Shown: positions 25,555 through 33,700 of the stretch, piece by piece
How the letters are laid out: each line of letters begins with the position of its first letter
Numbering within the stretch: position 1 is the first letter of the stretch
DNA from: Acinetobacter sp. ANC 4204
GTDB lineage: Bacteria; Pseudomonadota; Gammaproteobacteria; Pseudomonadales; Moraxellaceae
NCBI RefSeq assembly: GCF_002135205.1
Contig: NZ_NEFZ01000002.1
Coordinates: 1 to 64,000 of the forward strand
Length of the DNA stretch: 64,000 nucleotides
Direction: 5' to 3'
Program-made: the position numbers and the translations under genes
Notes under the pieces: model-generated
Seen by the model: only the letters and a program-made list of their open reading frames with translations
Database searches by the model: none
What the model was told of the DNA's origin: nothing

Positions 25555-26841
25555 ATGATGGAAATGACGCGTAAACACCTTCTTAGCCTAGCTATTTTAA
25601 CTGCTTTTAGCCCAGTCTTAGTGACTCAAGCACATGCCCAGCTTCATTTAGAAATTGCAAAAGCACCTGAAGAAGCACCGAAAATTGCAATCGTGCCATT
25701 TAGCAATGACAGCAGTCTTTATCCTATTATTGAAACGGATTTAAATCGCTCAGGAAAATTCACCAGTTCCTCAAAAAATCTACCCGCGACAGCCAGTATG
25801 AATACACCTAATGCAGCTAACTGGCAGGCAGCTGGTGTACCGTATGTGGTGACTGGTACAGTTAAGCCTGCTGCAAATGGCGGTTTCGAAGTCCAGTACC
25901 AACTTTATGATGTCCAGAAACAACAATACCTTTTAAATGAATTATTAACCGTTCCAGCATCCCGTGTGCGCTCTGCCGCACACATGATTAGTGATGCTAT
26001 CTATCAAGCACTTACAGGTATTCCTGGTGACTTTAGCGGACGGATTGCTTATGTACTACGTAATCCAGCTACGCCAGAACAACGCTACACACTTCAAATT
26101 GCCGATACCGATGGTGAGCAACCTCGGACGATCTTAACGTCACGTGATCCAATTTTATCACCAGCTTGGACTCCAGATGCCAAGAAAATTGCCTATGTGT
26201 CATTTGAAACTAAACGCCCCGCAATTTACGTTCAAGACCTTTCTACAGGTACACGAGAAAAACTTGCCAGCTTCCGTGGTCTTAATGGTGCGCCAAGTTT
26301 CTCACCAGATGGTAAGAGCATGTTGTTTACAGCATCTATGCATGGCAACCCTGAAATCTACCAAATGAACTTAGAAACCCGTCAGTTACAACGTATGACC
26401 AATGACAGCGCGATTGATACTGAAGCGCGTTATGCTCCTGATGGCAAATCGTTTATTTTCACGTCTGACCGTGGTGGCTCTGCGCAGATTTATCGTTACG
26501 ACTTCGACAGCAGTAACTATAAACGCCTAACTTTCCGTGGCGCATTCAATGCACGTGGCACACTCAGTGCCGATGGCAAAAAACTGGCACTAGTACACCG
26601 TCCAAGTGGCAGTAACTATAAAGTCGCGATTCAAGACCTAAACTCAAGTGTCACCAATATTTTAACGCCAACCAGTTTGGATGAATCACCAAGTTTTTCA
26701 CCAAACGGACAAATGGTGGTCTATGCCACACGTGAAGGCTCACGTGGTTTGCTCTCGATCATGTCATTGGATGGACGCTTCCGTATGAACCTTCCAAGCG
26801 AACAAGGTGAAGTACGCGAACCCGCTTGGGCGCCTAAATAA
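25555..26841 (+). CDS. tolB: Tol-Pal system beta-propeller protein TolB
   Basis: TolB is the periplasmic partner of Pal and TolA. This 428-residue protein has a signal peptide (MTRKHLLSLAILTAFSPVLVTQAHA|Q), an N-terminal alpha/beta domain (IAIVPFSNDSSLYPIIETDLNRSGKF), and a C-terminal six-bladed propeller of repeated SPxWxPDxKKIAY-type blades (LSPAWTPDAKKIAYVSF, APSFSPDGKSMLFTAS, EARYAPDGKSFIFTSDRGG, SPSFSPNGQMVVYAT). Three ATGs lie within ten bases of the start; 25555 is taken. It forms the second Tol unit with pal. Confidence 0.97.
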   Translation: MMEMTRKHLLSLAILTAFSPVLVTQAHAQLHLEIAKAPEEAPKIAIVPFSNDSSLYPIIETDLNRSGKFTSSSKNLPATASMNTPNAANWQAAGVPYVVTGTVKPAANGGFEVQYQLYDVQKQQYLLNELLTVPASRVRSAAHMISDAIYQALTGIPGDFSGRIAYVLRNPATPEQRYTLQIADTDGEQPRTILTSRDPILSPAWTPDAKKIAYVSFETKRPAIYVQDLSTGTREKLASFRGLNGAPSFSPDGKSMLFTASMHGNPEIYQMNLETRQLQRMTNDSAIDTEARYAPDGKSFIFTSDRGGSAQIYRYDFDSSNYKRLTFRGAFNARGTLSADGKKLALVHRPSGSNYKVAIQDLNSSVTNILTPTSLDESPSFSPNGQMVVYATREGSRGLLSIMSLDGRFRMNLPSEQGEVREPAWAPK

Positions 26842-26889
26842 TTTTTAACTGTCTTTTTTAGTAATCATCAGTTTTCATGGAGATGAAGA

Positions 26890-27459
26890 ATGAAATCAAT
26901 CAAACTTTTAGCCCTTCCGATTTTAGCAACTGCTCTAGTTATGACTGGTTGTGCAAGTCGTAAACCAGCAGCAACAATTGAGGCGGGTCAAAACCCAAAT
27001 GGTGCCACCACAGTCAACACACAAGGTCTAAGTGAAGATGCTGCATTAAATGCACAAAATCTTGCAGGTGCATCAGCAAAAGGTGTGACTGAAGCAAACA
27101 AAGCATTTTTAGCAAAACGTGTTGTTCACTTTGACTACGATAGTAGCGAACTCAGTAATGAAGACTATCAAACTTTGCAAGCACATGCTCAGTTCCTCGT
27201 GGCTAATGCAAACTCTCGCGTAGCGTTAACAGGCCATACCGATGAACGCGGTACACGTGAGTACAACATGGCATTAGGCGAACGTCGTGCTAAAGCTGTT
27301 GAGAGTTTCTTAATCACTACAGGTGTAAGTCCAAACCAACTTGAAGCTGTTAGCTATGGTAAAGAAATGCCTATCAATGCCGGTCATGATGAAAATGCAT
27401 GGAAAGAAAACCGTCGCGTAGAAATTAACTACGAAGCTGTACCGCCACTATTAAAATAG
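26890..27459 (+). CDS. pal: peptidoglycan-associated lipoprotein Pal
   Basis: Pal anchors the outer membrane to peptidoglycan. The 189-residue precursor has a lipobox (ALVMTGC) around residue 21, a Ser/Thr/Asn-rich linker, and a C-terminal OmpA-like domain with VVHFDYDSSEL, ALTGHTDERGTREYNMALGERRA and VSYGKEMPINAGHDENAWKENRRVEI, the peptidoglycan-binding residues. GGAGATGAAG precedes the ATG. No cpoB/ybgF gene follows; the next gene is on the opposite strand beyond a terminator. Confidence 0.97.
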   Translation: MKSIKLLALPILATALVMTGCASRKPAATIEAGQNPNGATTVNTQGLSEDAALNAQNLAGASAKGVTEANKAFLAKRVVHFDYDSSELSNEDYQTLQAHAQFLVANANSRVALTGHTDERGTREYNMALGERRAKAVESFLITTGVSPNQLEAVSYGKEMPINAGHDENAWKENRRVEINYEAVPPLLK

Positions 27460-27480
27460 TAGTCGTTTCTTCAGCTATAA

Positions 27481-27513
27481 AAAAAGCGCTCAATTTCATG
27501 GGCGCTTTTTTTT
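27481..27513. terminator. bidirectional terminator after pal
   Basis: The arms AAAAAGCGC and GCGCTTTTT with a 12-base loop continue into further Ts. It serves pal on the plus strand and the small acidic protein gene on the minus strand. Confidence 0.88.
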
Positions 27514-27517
27514 ATGA

Positions 27518-27718
27518 CTAAACTTGTTCAGGCTTGGGATCTTGGTCAGACTCTTCAGCGTGTTGCATAGACTCAATCATGTCATGCTTATTGAACTTTT
27601 TGTACTCAGCTTTGGCTTCATAATCTTGCCATGCTTTTTTTACACTATCCGCTGAAATGTCATCTAGAGTAATCCCTTCGCTCGGCGTTGGAGTCGCATC
27701 AAATTTTTGCGTAGTCAT
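27518..27718 (-). CDS. small acidic hypothetical protein
   Basis: This 66-residue soluble protein has no signal peptide or membrane segment. It is rich in Asp, Glu and Lys (ITLDDISADSVKKAWQDYEAKAEYKKFNKHDMIESMQHAEESDQD) and looks helical. The start at 27718 is chosen because AGGAG lies nine bases upstream; the frame stays open further into the fbp promoter but with poor composition. It appears to be a conserved small Acinetobacter protein of unknown role. Confidence 0.75.
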   Translation of the reverse strand: MTTQKFDATPTPSEGITLDDISADSVKKAWQDYEAKAEYKKFNKHDMIESMQHAEESDQDPKPEQV

Positions 27719-27899
27719 TGTTGTGCTCCTATTTTTACCTGATGTTCCTTTCATCAACATAGCACTTTCCACGAGACTTGCAAGGGTAAAATCACAGCAA
27801 ATAGTCGAGTTTAATTGTTCTTTTGCCTCGTTCTCGACTAAAATATAGCGCAAAGTTGATTTTATTATGTATTCAAGTTTTAGTGGAGCCTTCCCCCTT

Positions 27900-28874
27900 A
27901 TGTCATATCTCAATCTGTCCCAATTCTTAGAACAACAAACGGGAAATCTTACGCCTGAATTGGCTCAAGTGATTAGCACAATTGCTAACACTTGCCAGAC
28001 CATTGATCAAGCTTTGCAAAAAGGTGCCTTAGCAGGAGTTTTGGGCAGTGCACAAAATGAAAATGTGCAAGGTGAAGAACAAAAAAAATTAGATGTGATT
28101 TCAAATGACTATTTAATTGATGCTTTAAAAGTACACCCACAGGTTGGTGGTTTAGCTTCTGAAGAATTAGATGAATTCACCCCAGCTCAAGAAAATGGCA
28201 AATATTTAGTGTTATTTGACCCTCTTGATGGTTCAAGCAACATCGACATTAATATGTGCGTGGGTACTATTTTCTCAATCTTGCCTGCAAAAAATGCAGT
28301 AACTCAAGCTGAAGACTTTATGCAAGCAGGCAACCAGCAAGTTGCTGCGGGTTATGTGCTCTATGGTCCATCCACCATGTTAGCGTTAACAGTCGGTGCA
28401 GGTACTGTGTTTTTCACTTTCGATCCTGAAACTCAACAATTCTTGCTCACTTCTGAAAATATTCAAGTAGCAGCAGATACCAAAGAATATGCAATTAACT
28501 CATCCAATCAACGTCACTGGGAGAATCCAGTAAAACGTTATATTGATGAACTGCTTGCAGGTAAAACAGGTCCGCGTGAGAAAGACTTCAACATGCGTTG
28601 GGTTGCATGTATGGTTGGCGACATTCACCGTATTCTTTGCCGTAGTGGTATTTTCATGTACCCATACGACCTCAAAGATCCGACAAAAGCAGGTCGCCTG
28701 CGTTTAATGTATGAAGCAAACCCAATGAGTATGTTAATTGAACAGGCTGGCGGTGCATCTACAACGGGTCGCGTTCGTATTTTAGACATTCAACCAACAG
28801 ACCTACACCAACGTGTCCCTGTGATTATTGGTTCTAAAAACGAAGTCGATCTTGTGACTGGCTACCACAACTAA
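27900..28874 (+). CDS. fbp: class 1 fructose-1,6-bisphosphatase
   Basis: Fbp hydrolyses fructose-1,6-bisphosphate in gluconeogenesis, essential for organisms growing on acids rather than sugars. The 324 residues include the metal/phosphate motif [23 protein letters not shown], the EELDEF segment, and the C-terminal [29 protein letters not shown] signature. The ATG at 27900 with upstream GGAG is preferred to the one at 27867, which would place 11 atypical residues in front. A hairpin follows the stop at 28885. Confidence 0.96.
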   Translation: MSYLNLSQFLEQQTGNLTPELAQVISTIANTCQTIDQALQKGALAGVLGSAQNENVQGEEQKKLDVISNDYLIDALKVHPQVGGLASEELDEFTPAQENGKYLVLFDPLDGSSNIDINMCVGTIFSILPAKNAVTQAEDFMQAGNQQVAAGYVLYGPSTMLALTVGAGTVFFTFDPETQQFLLTSENIQVAADTKEYAINSSNQRHWENPVKRYIDELLAGKTGPREKDFNMRWVACMVGDIHRILCRSGIFMYPYDLKDPTKAGRLRLMYEANPMSMLIEQAGGASTTGRVRILDIQPTDLHQRVPVIIGSKNEVDLVTGYHN

Positions 28875-28884
28875 TTTTTTAAAA

Positions 28885-28913
28885 TGCGCATAACCATCTA
28901 ACGCGTTATGCGC
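28885..28913 (+). other. hairpin between fbp and the methyltransferase gene
   Basis: The arms TGCGCATAAC and GTTATGCGCA form a stable stem without a T-tract, 14 bases before the next start codon. It could be an mRNA processing or translation-control structure rather than a terminator. Confidence 0.4.
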
Positions 28914-28926
28914 ACGAGTCTCCCTC

Positions 28927-29703
28927 ATGTCAATCGTTTTTCTTGAATCAAAAGACAACCCAAAGATTAAACATCTGCGTGGTTTAATCGAACAAAGTAG
29001 TTACCGTAAAAAGCAAGGTCAAACCGTGCTTGAAGGGACACACTTAGGCTTAGCTTGGGTTGAAAAAAAGAAGAAACTCAATTCTATTTTCACCACTGAA
29101 AATGCACTCGAACACCCTGATATTTGCGATATTTTAGATGAATATGAAGGTGCTGTTTTTGTCATTGCTGAAAGCCTGTATCGAGACTTAAGCACACTGG
29201 GTACCACTTTGCCCTTCTTGGCAGTTGTAGACTTACCGAGTTCAAGCCAAAGCGTAGACTTTAGCTTAGACACCCTGATTTTGGAAAATATTCAAGATCC
29301 AGGTAATGTCGGTACACTCCTCCGCTCCGCAGCTGCTGCAGGGATTAAACAAGTGATCTGCACCAAAGGCTCAGCATCACTTTGGTCGCCACGTGTATTA
29401 CGCGCTGGTATGGGAGCGCATTTCTCGCTCAACACCTATGAAAATGTTGCCATCGAAGATGTACTCGAGCGCTTTGAAATTCCAGTGTATGTCACCAGCT
29501 CACATCAAGCTGAAAGCCTGTATCAAAAAGATTTAACCCAAGCTTGTGTCTGGATCTTAGGTAACGAAGGTCAAGGTGTTTCTGATTTTGCTTTGGCCCA
29601 TGCTCAAGCAGTTAGCATTCCACAACCAGGTGGTCAAGAGTCTCTTAATGTGGCAATTGCAGGTTCAATTTGTTTCTTTGAAATGGTACGACAGCGACTT
29701 TAA
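28927..29703 (+). CDS. TrmH/SpoU-family 2'-O-ribose RNA methyltransferase
   Basis: This 258-residue SPOUT methyltransferase probably methylates a ribose in rRNA or tRNA using S-adenosylmethionine. An N-terminal substrate-binding domain (residues 1-100) precedes the knotted SpoU domain with three family motifs: NIQDPGNVGTLLRSAAAAG, WILGNEGQGVSDF and IPQPGGQESLNVAIAGSICFFEM. It could correspond to 23S rRNA methyltransferases such as RlmB, but that cannot be fixed from sequence alone. Confidence 0.9.
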   Translation: MSIVFLESKDNPKIKHLRGLIEQSSYRKKQGQTVLEGTHLGLAWVEKKKKLNSIFTTENALEHPDICDILDEYEGAVFVIAESLYRDLSTLGTTLPFLAVVDLPSSSQSVDFSLDTLILENIQDPGNVGTLLRSAAAAGIKQVICTKGSASLWSPRVLRAGMGAHFSLNTYENVAIEDVLERFEIPVYVTSSHQAESLYQKDLTQACVWILGNEGQGVSDFALAHAQAVSIPQPGGQESLNVAIAGSICFFEMVRQRL

Positions 29704-29843
29704 AATCGTTAAGTTATATTAATTAAAGTCGGTTCAGCTGAAAAAATAGATTACACTAGAAAAAATAATTAGTTGTGTTGTCAACCAAACCATTATTTCC
29801 AACGTTATAGGCACATGATCGAGGAAATAATGGTGGGTATCCA

Positions 29844-30479
29844 ATGACAGGATTTTCCATCTCTATGGATTTAGCACCCAAACAGTCTAAAGCGCAAGAT
29901 TCGAGTATTCTTAAGAGTACCGCTGAGTCTCGCCTGAAAAGCTTTATGCAAGAAGTGACTGGTCGTGCATTAGTGATGATGGAAAGTGCAACACAAAACC
30001 AACATGGCATTGCCATGGATTTGGTGCAAGAAGCCTTTATTTCTCTGCATAAGTCTTATGCAGATCGTTCTACGGAAGAATGGTATCCCCTGTTCTATAC
30101 CATTTTAACCAACAAATTACAGGATTGGCGTCGTAAAGAAGCACGTCGAGCACAACCCTTTTCTTTCTTCAAAAAAGTCAGTCTTGATGATGACGATCTT
30201 GAAGTCAATGATGTGGTTGATGAAAGAGCGCTAAATCCTTCAGACTTTTTAAGTCAAGCTGTTACTGCTGATGAAATTCAAGAAGCCATTGCGAGCCTTC
30301 CAGTTCGTCAACAGCAAGCATTTATGTTACGTGCATGGGAAGGTTTTGATACTGCAACTACTGCACAAATCATGAATTGCTCTGAAGGCAGTGTTAAAAC
30401 GCATTACCATCGTGCGATTCAAGGCTTACGCCAAGCTCTCGCACATTTGAATCCACATCTAGGAGGATCATCCGAATGA
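29844..30479 (+). CDS. RNA polymerase sigma factor, ECF/sigma-70 family
   Basis: This 211-residue sigma factor has a region 2 segment (AMDLVQEAFISLHKSYADRS...YTILTNKLQDWRRKEARR) and a region 4 helix-turn-helix (LPVRQQQAFMLRAWEGFDTATTAQIMNCSEGSVKTHYHRAIQGLRQAL), with a short linker, as in group 4 sigma factors. It overlaps the next gene by ATGA, and a third gene overlaps that one, so three proteins are made as one unit. A sigma factor followed by DUF3619-like and DUF3106-like genes is known from betaproteobacteria. The inducing signal is unknown. Confidence 0.9.
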   Translation: MTGFSISMDLAPKQSKAQDSSILKSTAESRLKSFMQEVTGRALVMMESATQNQHGIAMDLVQEAFISLHKSYADRSTEEWYPLFYTILTNKLQDWRRKEARRAQPFSFFKKVSLDDDDLEVNDVVDERALNPSDFLSQAVTADEIQEAIASLPVRQQQAFMLRAWEGFDTATTAQIMNCSEGSVKTHYHRAIQGLRQALAHLNPHLGGSSE

Positions 30480-30793
30480 AAGATGATTTCTTAAAGCAAG
30501 TAACCTCCAAACTTGATGGACTCGCGCAGCACCACAAAAATAAACCCGTGGTCATGCAACATGTTCTTGATGATATTCAAGATCAAAAGTCCTCACGTTA
30601 TGGCCTTTGGAAAATGTCTGGTTTTGCTTTAGCTGCGGCTATTGCAGGTTTCGTGGTTCTTCCAAACTCTGTAACTCTCGATGAAAAACCACACAACCAA
30701 GTAGTTTCGACTCCTAAACTTTCACCACAGATGGTTGAAGATTTAGAAATGTTATTGGTTTTAGGTGAGGACACCGTTCCACATGGCAGCTAA
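30476..30793 (+). CDS. single-pass membrane protein, probable sigma-factor partner (DUF3619-like)
   Basis: This 105-residue protein has a soluble N-terminal region (MKDDFLKQVTSKLDGLAQHH..., about 52 residues), one membrane helix (MSGFALAAAIAGFVVLP) and a short periplasmic tail. Size, topology and position after a sigma factor gene fit an anti-sigma factor or the DUF3619 family. Recognition is by arrangement rather than motif. It overlaps the sigma gene by four bases and the next gene by eleven. Confidence 0.72.
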   Translation: MKDDFLKQVTSKLDGLAQHHKNKPVVMQHVLDDIQDQKSSRYGLWKMSGFALAAAIAGFVVLPNSVTLDEKPHNQVVSTPKLSPQMVEDLEMLLVLGEDTVPHGS

Positions 30794-31187
30794 ACGTGTC
30801 GCTTTTGCGCTTTGTACACTGGGTTTTTTACAAACCAGTTTTGCAGGTTTTGAACGTTTTTGGATTTTTTCCAAAGATGCGGATACGCAAGTATCTGAAA
30901 CGTGGGAATCGCTATCTGAAGAAGAACAGCGTGCGTTAATTCAACGCTACCAGTCCCTCAAAGAACTCCCAGATGCGCAAAGTGCCGCACTTCAACAACG
31001 TATGGATTGGTTCACTCAGCTACCTGAGCAAGAAAAGCAGAAAATGCGTGATACATGGCAACAGATGAGCACCCAAGAGCGACGTGATTTAGGCATTCGC
31101 ATGCAAAAAGCTGATGCAAATGAACGTGTAAACATTCGTAATGAATATATTAATAAATACATCAATAACCATAACAGCACACATTAA
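30783..31187 (+). CDS. secreted DUF3106-like protein
   Basis: This 134-residue protein has a signal peptide (MAAKRVAFALCTLGFLQTSFA) and a helical mature part with repeated W/E/Q-rich segments: TWESLSEEEQRALIQRYQSL, WFTQLPEQEKQKMRDTWQQM, STQERRDLGIRM. This periodic 'W..L..EE+..L..+Y' pattern is typical of DUF3106. It starts within the end of the preceding gene with GAGG upstream; the GTG at 30765 is less likely. It is probably a periplasmic partner of the sigma factor system. Confidence 0.8.
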   Translation: MAAKRVAFALCTLGFLQTSFAGFERFWIFSKDADTQVSETWESLSEEEQRALIQRYQSLKELPDAQSAALQQRMDWFTQLPEQEKQKMRDTWQQMSTQERRDLGIRMQKADANERVNIRNEYINKYINNHNSTH

Positions 31188-31226
31188 GTTCAGTCAAAAC
31201 TTATGACCTACTGCTCTCAAGTTCAT

Positions 31227-31257
31227 AAAAAATGCCTCAATTGAGGCATTTTTTATT
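31227..31257. terminator. bidirectional terminator
   Basis: The perfect palindrome AATGCCTCAATTGAGGCATT (31231-31250) is flanked by A and T runs. It separates the sigma operon (plus strand) from the CSLREA protein genes (minus strand). Confidence 0.92.
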
Positions 31258-31263
31258 TTAATT

Positions 31264-33684
31264 CTAAATTTTACGGCGTTGTCTTAACCACACCAATGAC
31301 AATAACCCTATCACCCCTAAACCACCGATCGAACCGCCTCCACCGCCACTTGATTCTTTATTGGTATTTTTAGCAGTATTTTTAAAGTAGATCATCGCAG
31401 ATTTAGACTCTTCAGCCTCAGCATCATAAATTACATATTCAATCTCATAGGGGAATGGGCTGAAATTATTGCGCACTTCAACTTCAATATTACCGCCATA
31501 ACATACATATTTCTCATACTCTCCAGGACACGGTCCTGTACGCTCTGGTTTAATATTGATACCTGCATCTTGACGAACAATACGAATTGCAAGATTTTCA
31601 CCATTAGCATCTTGGTAAAATGCTGGTCGCTGATATTCTGAAGCCACAGTGCTAACAGGGCCATCACCGTCATCACTATCATTGGAAAGTGGGTTTATAT
31701 TTAATTTTAATGTTCCACCGTAATTCAATGTGTATTCGTCTGTTTTGGCAATTGGTTGAATATTGCTAAATTCAGCTTTTAAAATTCCTGACGATGTTGC
31801 CTGTGTTGACTTACTCTGAACAGTATATTGACAATAGACATATTCAGAACTATTGGTAGGTTGACCATCTGTTCGATAAATCATGATTTGTTTTAAATCA
31901 TCTTTCCATTCACAACGCAATGTTGGATCAGCCCTGAGTTTAGAAGTATCAAGGACACCGCCTGTAGCACTGAGTGTTCCAACACCCAAAACCTTAGTTT
32001 CAATAATCGCATAATTATCTGTATTGGGTTCTTTTAAAGCTGATGTTCCATCAGCAGAATTAATCACAGCTTCATCTTGAAGTATAAAAAGGAATGGATC
32101 GACATAAATCGCACGGTATTTTTGATCAGTTTTTGTCGCGGATAAAAGTGCTTTATAGCGTTGTAACTCCTCATTAAACTCAACTAGAAAGTCAGGGTTA
32201 GTATTTTTATTGGCAATTAAATCTTCTAATTCCTTAATATTATCTTCATAAGCTTGTAGACGCTCTACATGTGAGGTGTTTTTCAAATCAGTAATGTCTG
32301 CCGCCGCCAAGCGACGAAGTTCAACAGAACCAATATCGCAACTATTGGCATCTTCTGGAGCCAACATCAAGGTTCCATCAACAATACGATCTAAGCCACG
32401 CTGATCACTACTATTACAGTCTAATTTGCTGTTGGTATCTAACAAATCAATACCTCCCCCATTGACTTTCGGGAAGTACATTTGTCGAAATAAATTATAC
32501 TTTGATGGTTCAGTTAATGAACTCAGTAAGCTAGACATAGCAACATTTTTAACATCAATATTGGTATCAACCGAATTACTTACAACCCTTGCACCTTCAG
32601 CGAACTCACACTGGCTTGTACTTGTATCAAAAGCGTTATAAGCAACTGTCACACCAGCATCATACTTATCCGACAAAGTCTGTGATCCTAAATAACGGCA
32701 CGACTTGTATTGGTTATATGCAAGCACATTGTAATATAAAGATTTATCACCAGAATCATCATAATCCAGAACACCTGCTGCACTATTTTCCACAATGGTA
32801 TTGTTTGAAAGGATAAAACTACTTTCTAGACTTAAATTATGTTCACGAGTATTGATGGCATAAATAATACTTCCGTTTGTAGGACTCGCAATGTTTTTTG
32901 CCACAGTATTATTACTCATGGCAACTTTAGGATTCCCGCAGAAGTCAAATGCACTGAGACTCGATGTCAGTCCATTCGCAATAAAACTACTCGCCCTAAA
33001 TTCTAGATTAGCCTTCACATCCAAAAGACCTGCATTGCACTGCATTGCAAGAATACTACCAACATTCGCCTGATTACCCTGCAACACACTGTTATTAACA
33101 GACAGTTGATGTTCCCCTGATCCAACTAAATATAATGCCCCACCTTTCTTAGCAGATTTTGAGTTTAAAATCTGACTATTGTTGAGGGTTAATGCTCCAC
33201 CAATAAGCAGAGCCCCACCTTCATCTGATGAGTAACCATTTTCTAAAACTACATTTTCAAGTGTTAGACTACTCTGTGTGATGGTGTTAAATAAACGTGA
33301 TTTCCCAGCCGCATCAATTCGTGAAGTCAACTCACCTAGTGCTGGATACTTAAAACTAATTGGGCTTTTCTCACGATCTAAATATGGACTTTTTCCTAAA
33401 ATCACAACCTTAGATTCAGGTATGATTTCTTTATCCAACTTATATGTACCAGCCTTTAATTGAATATAATCTGTCTGACCAGAACCTGTATTTCCAGCTG
33501 TGCAGCCCCCATAAGCCTTGTTGAGACTCGCTGTTTTAATTGCCTCACGGAGTGAGCATTGATCCATGTTCACATTATCTTCATCTTCAAATGTATTGAC
33601 ATAAATAGTCTTATCTTCCGCTGCAATTAGAGCCATGCTCGCGACCACCACGGCTCCTAACAGTCCTTTCTTAAAATATTTCAT
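31264..33684 (-). CDS. large secreted CSLREA protein with GlyGly-CTERM sorting tail
   Basis: This 806-residue protein has a signal peptide, then the CSLREA motif at residues 43-48 (DQCSLREAIKTASLNKAYGG), a right-handed beta-helix-like region with Asn-rich repeats (ENGYSSDEGGALLIGGALTLNNSQI, about 130-460), a charged coiled-coil insert (about 480-525) and a later Ig/cadherin-like region. The C-terminus SSGGGGGSIGGLGVIGLLSLVWLRQRRKI (Gly-rich motif, hydrophobic helix, basic end) is a GlyGly-CTERM signal, processed by the rhomboid-like protease rhombosortase. It resembles the 'rhombotarget A' proteins of Acinetobacter. It follows its paralogue by 16 bases. Function is unknown; surface exposure is inferred. 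Confidence 0.82.
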   Translation of the reverse strand: MKYFKKGLLGAVVVASMALIAAEDKTIYVNTFEDEDNVNMDQCSLREAIKTASLNKAYGGCTAGNTGSGQTDYIQLKAGTYKLDKEIIPESKVVILGKSPYLDREKSPISFKYPALGELTSRIDAAGKSRLFNTITQSSLTLENVVLENGYSSDEGGALLIGGALTLNNSQILNSKSAKKGGALYLVGSGEHQLSVNNSVLQGNQANVGSILAMQCNAGLLDVKANLEFRASSFIANGLTSSLSAFDFCGNPKVAMSNNTVAKNIASPTNGSIIYAINTREHNLSLESSFILSNNTIVENSAAGVLDYDDSGDKSLYYNVLAYNQYKSCRYLGSQTLSDKYDAGVTVAYNAFDTSTSQCEFAEGARVVSNSVDTNIDVKNVAMSSLLSSLTEPSKYNLFRQMYFPKVNGGGIDLLDTNSKLDCNSSDQRGLDRIVDGTLMLAPEDANSCDIGSVELRRLAAADITDLKNTSHVERLQAYEDNIKELEDLIANKNTNPDFLVEFNEELQRYKALLSATKTDQKYRAIYVDPFLFILQDEAVINSADGTSALKEPNTDNYAIIETKVLGVGTLSATGGVLDTSKLRADPTLRCEWKDDLKQIMIYRTDGQPTNSSEYVYCQYTVQSKSTQATSSGILKAEFSNIQPIAKTDEYTLNYGGTLKLNINPLSNDSDDGDGPVSTVASEYQRPAFYQDANGENLAIRIVRQDAGINIKPERTGPCPGEYEKYVCYGGNIEVEVRNNFSPFPYEIEYVIYDAEAEESKSAMIYFKNTAKNTNKESSGGGGGSIGGLGVIGLLSLVWLRQRRKI

Positions 33685-33700
33685 GTTTGGCCTTTTCTTT

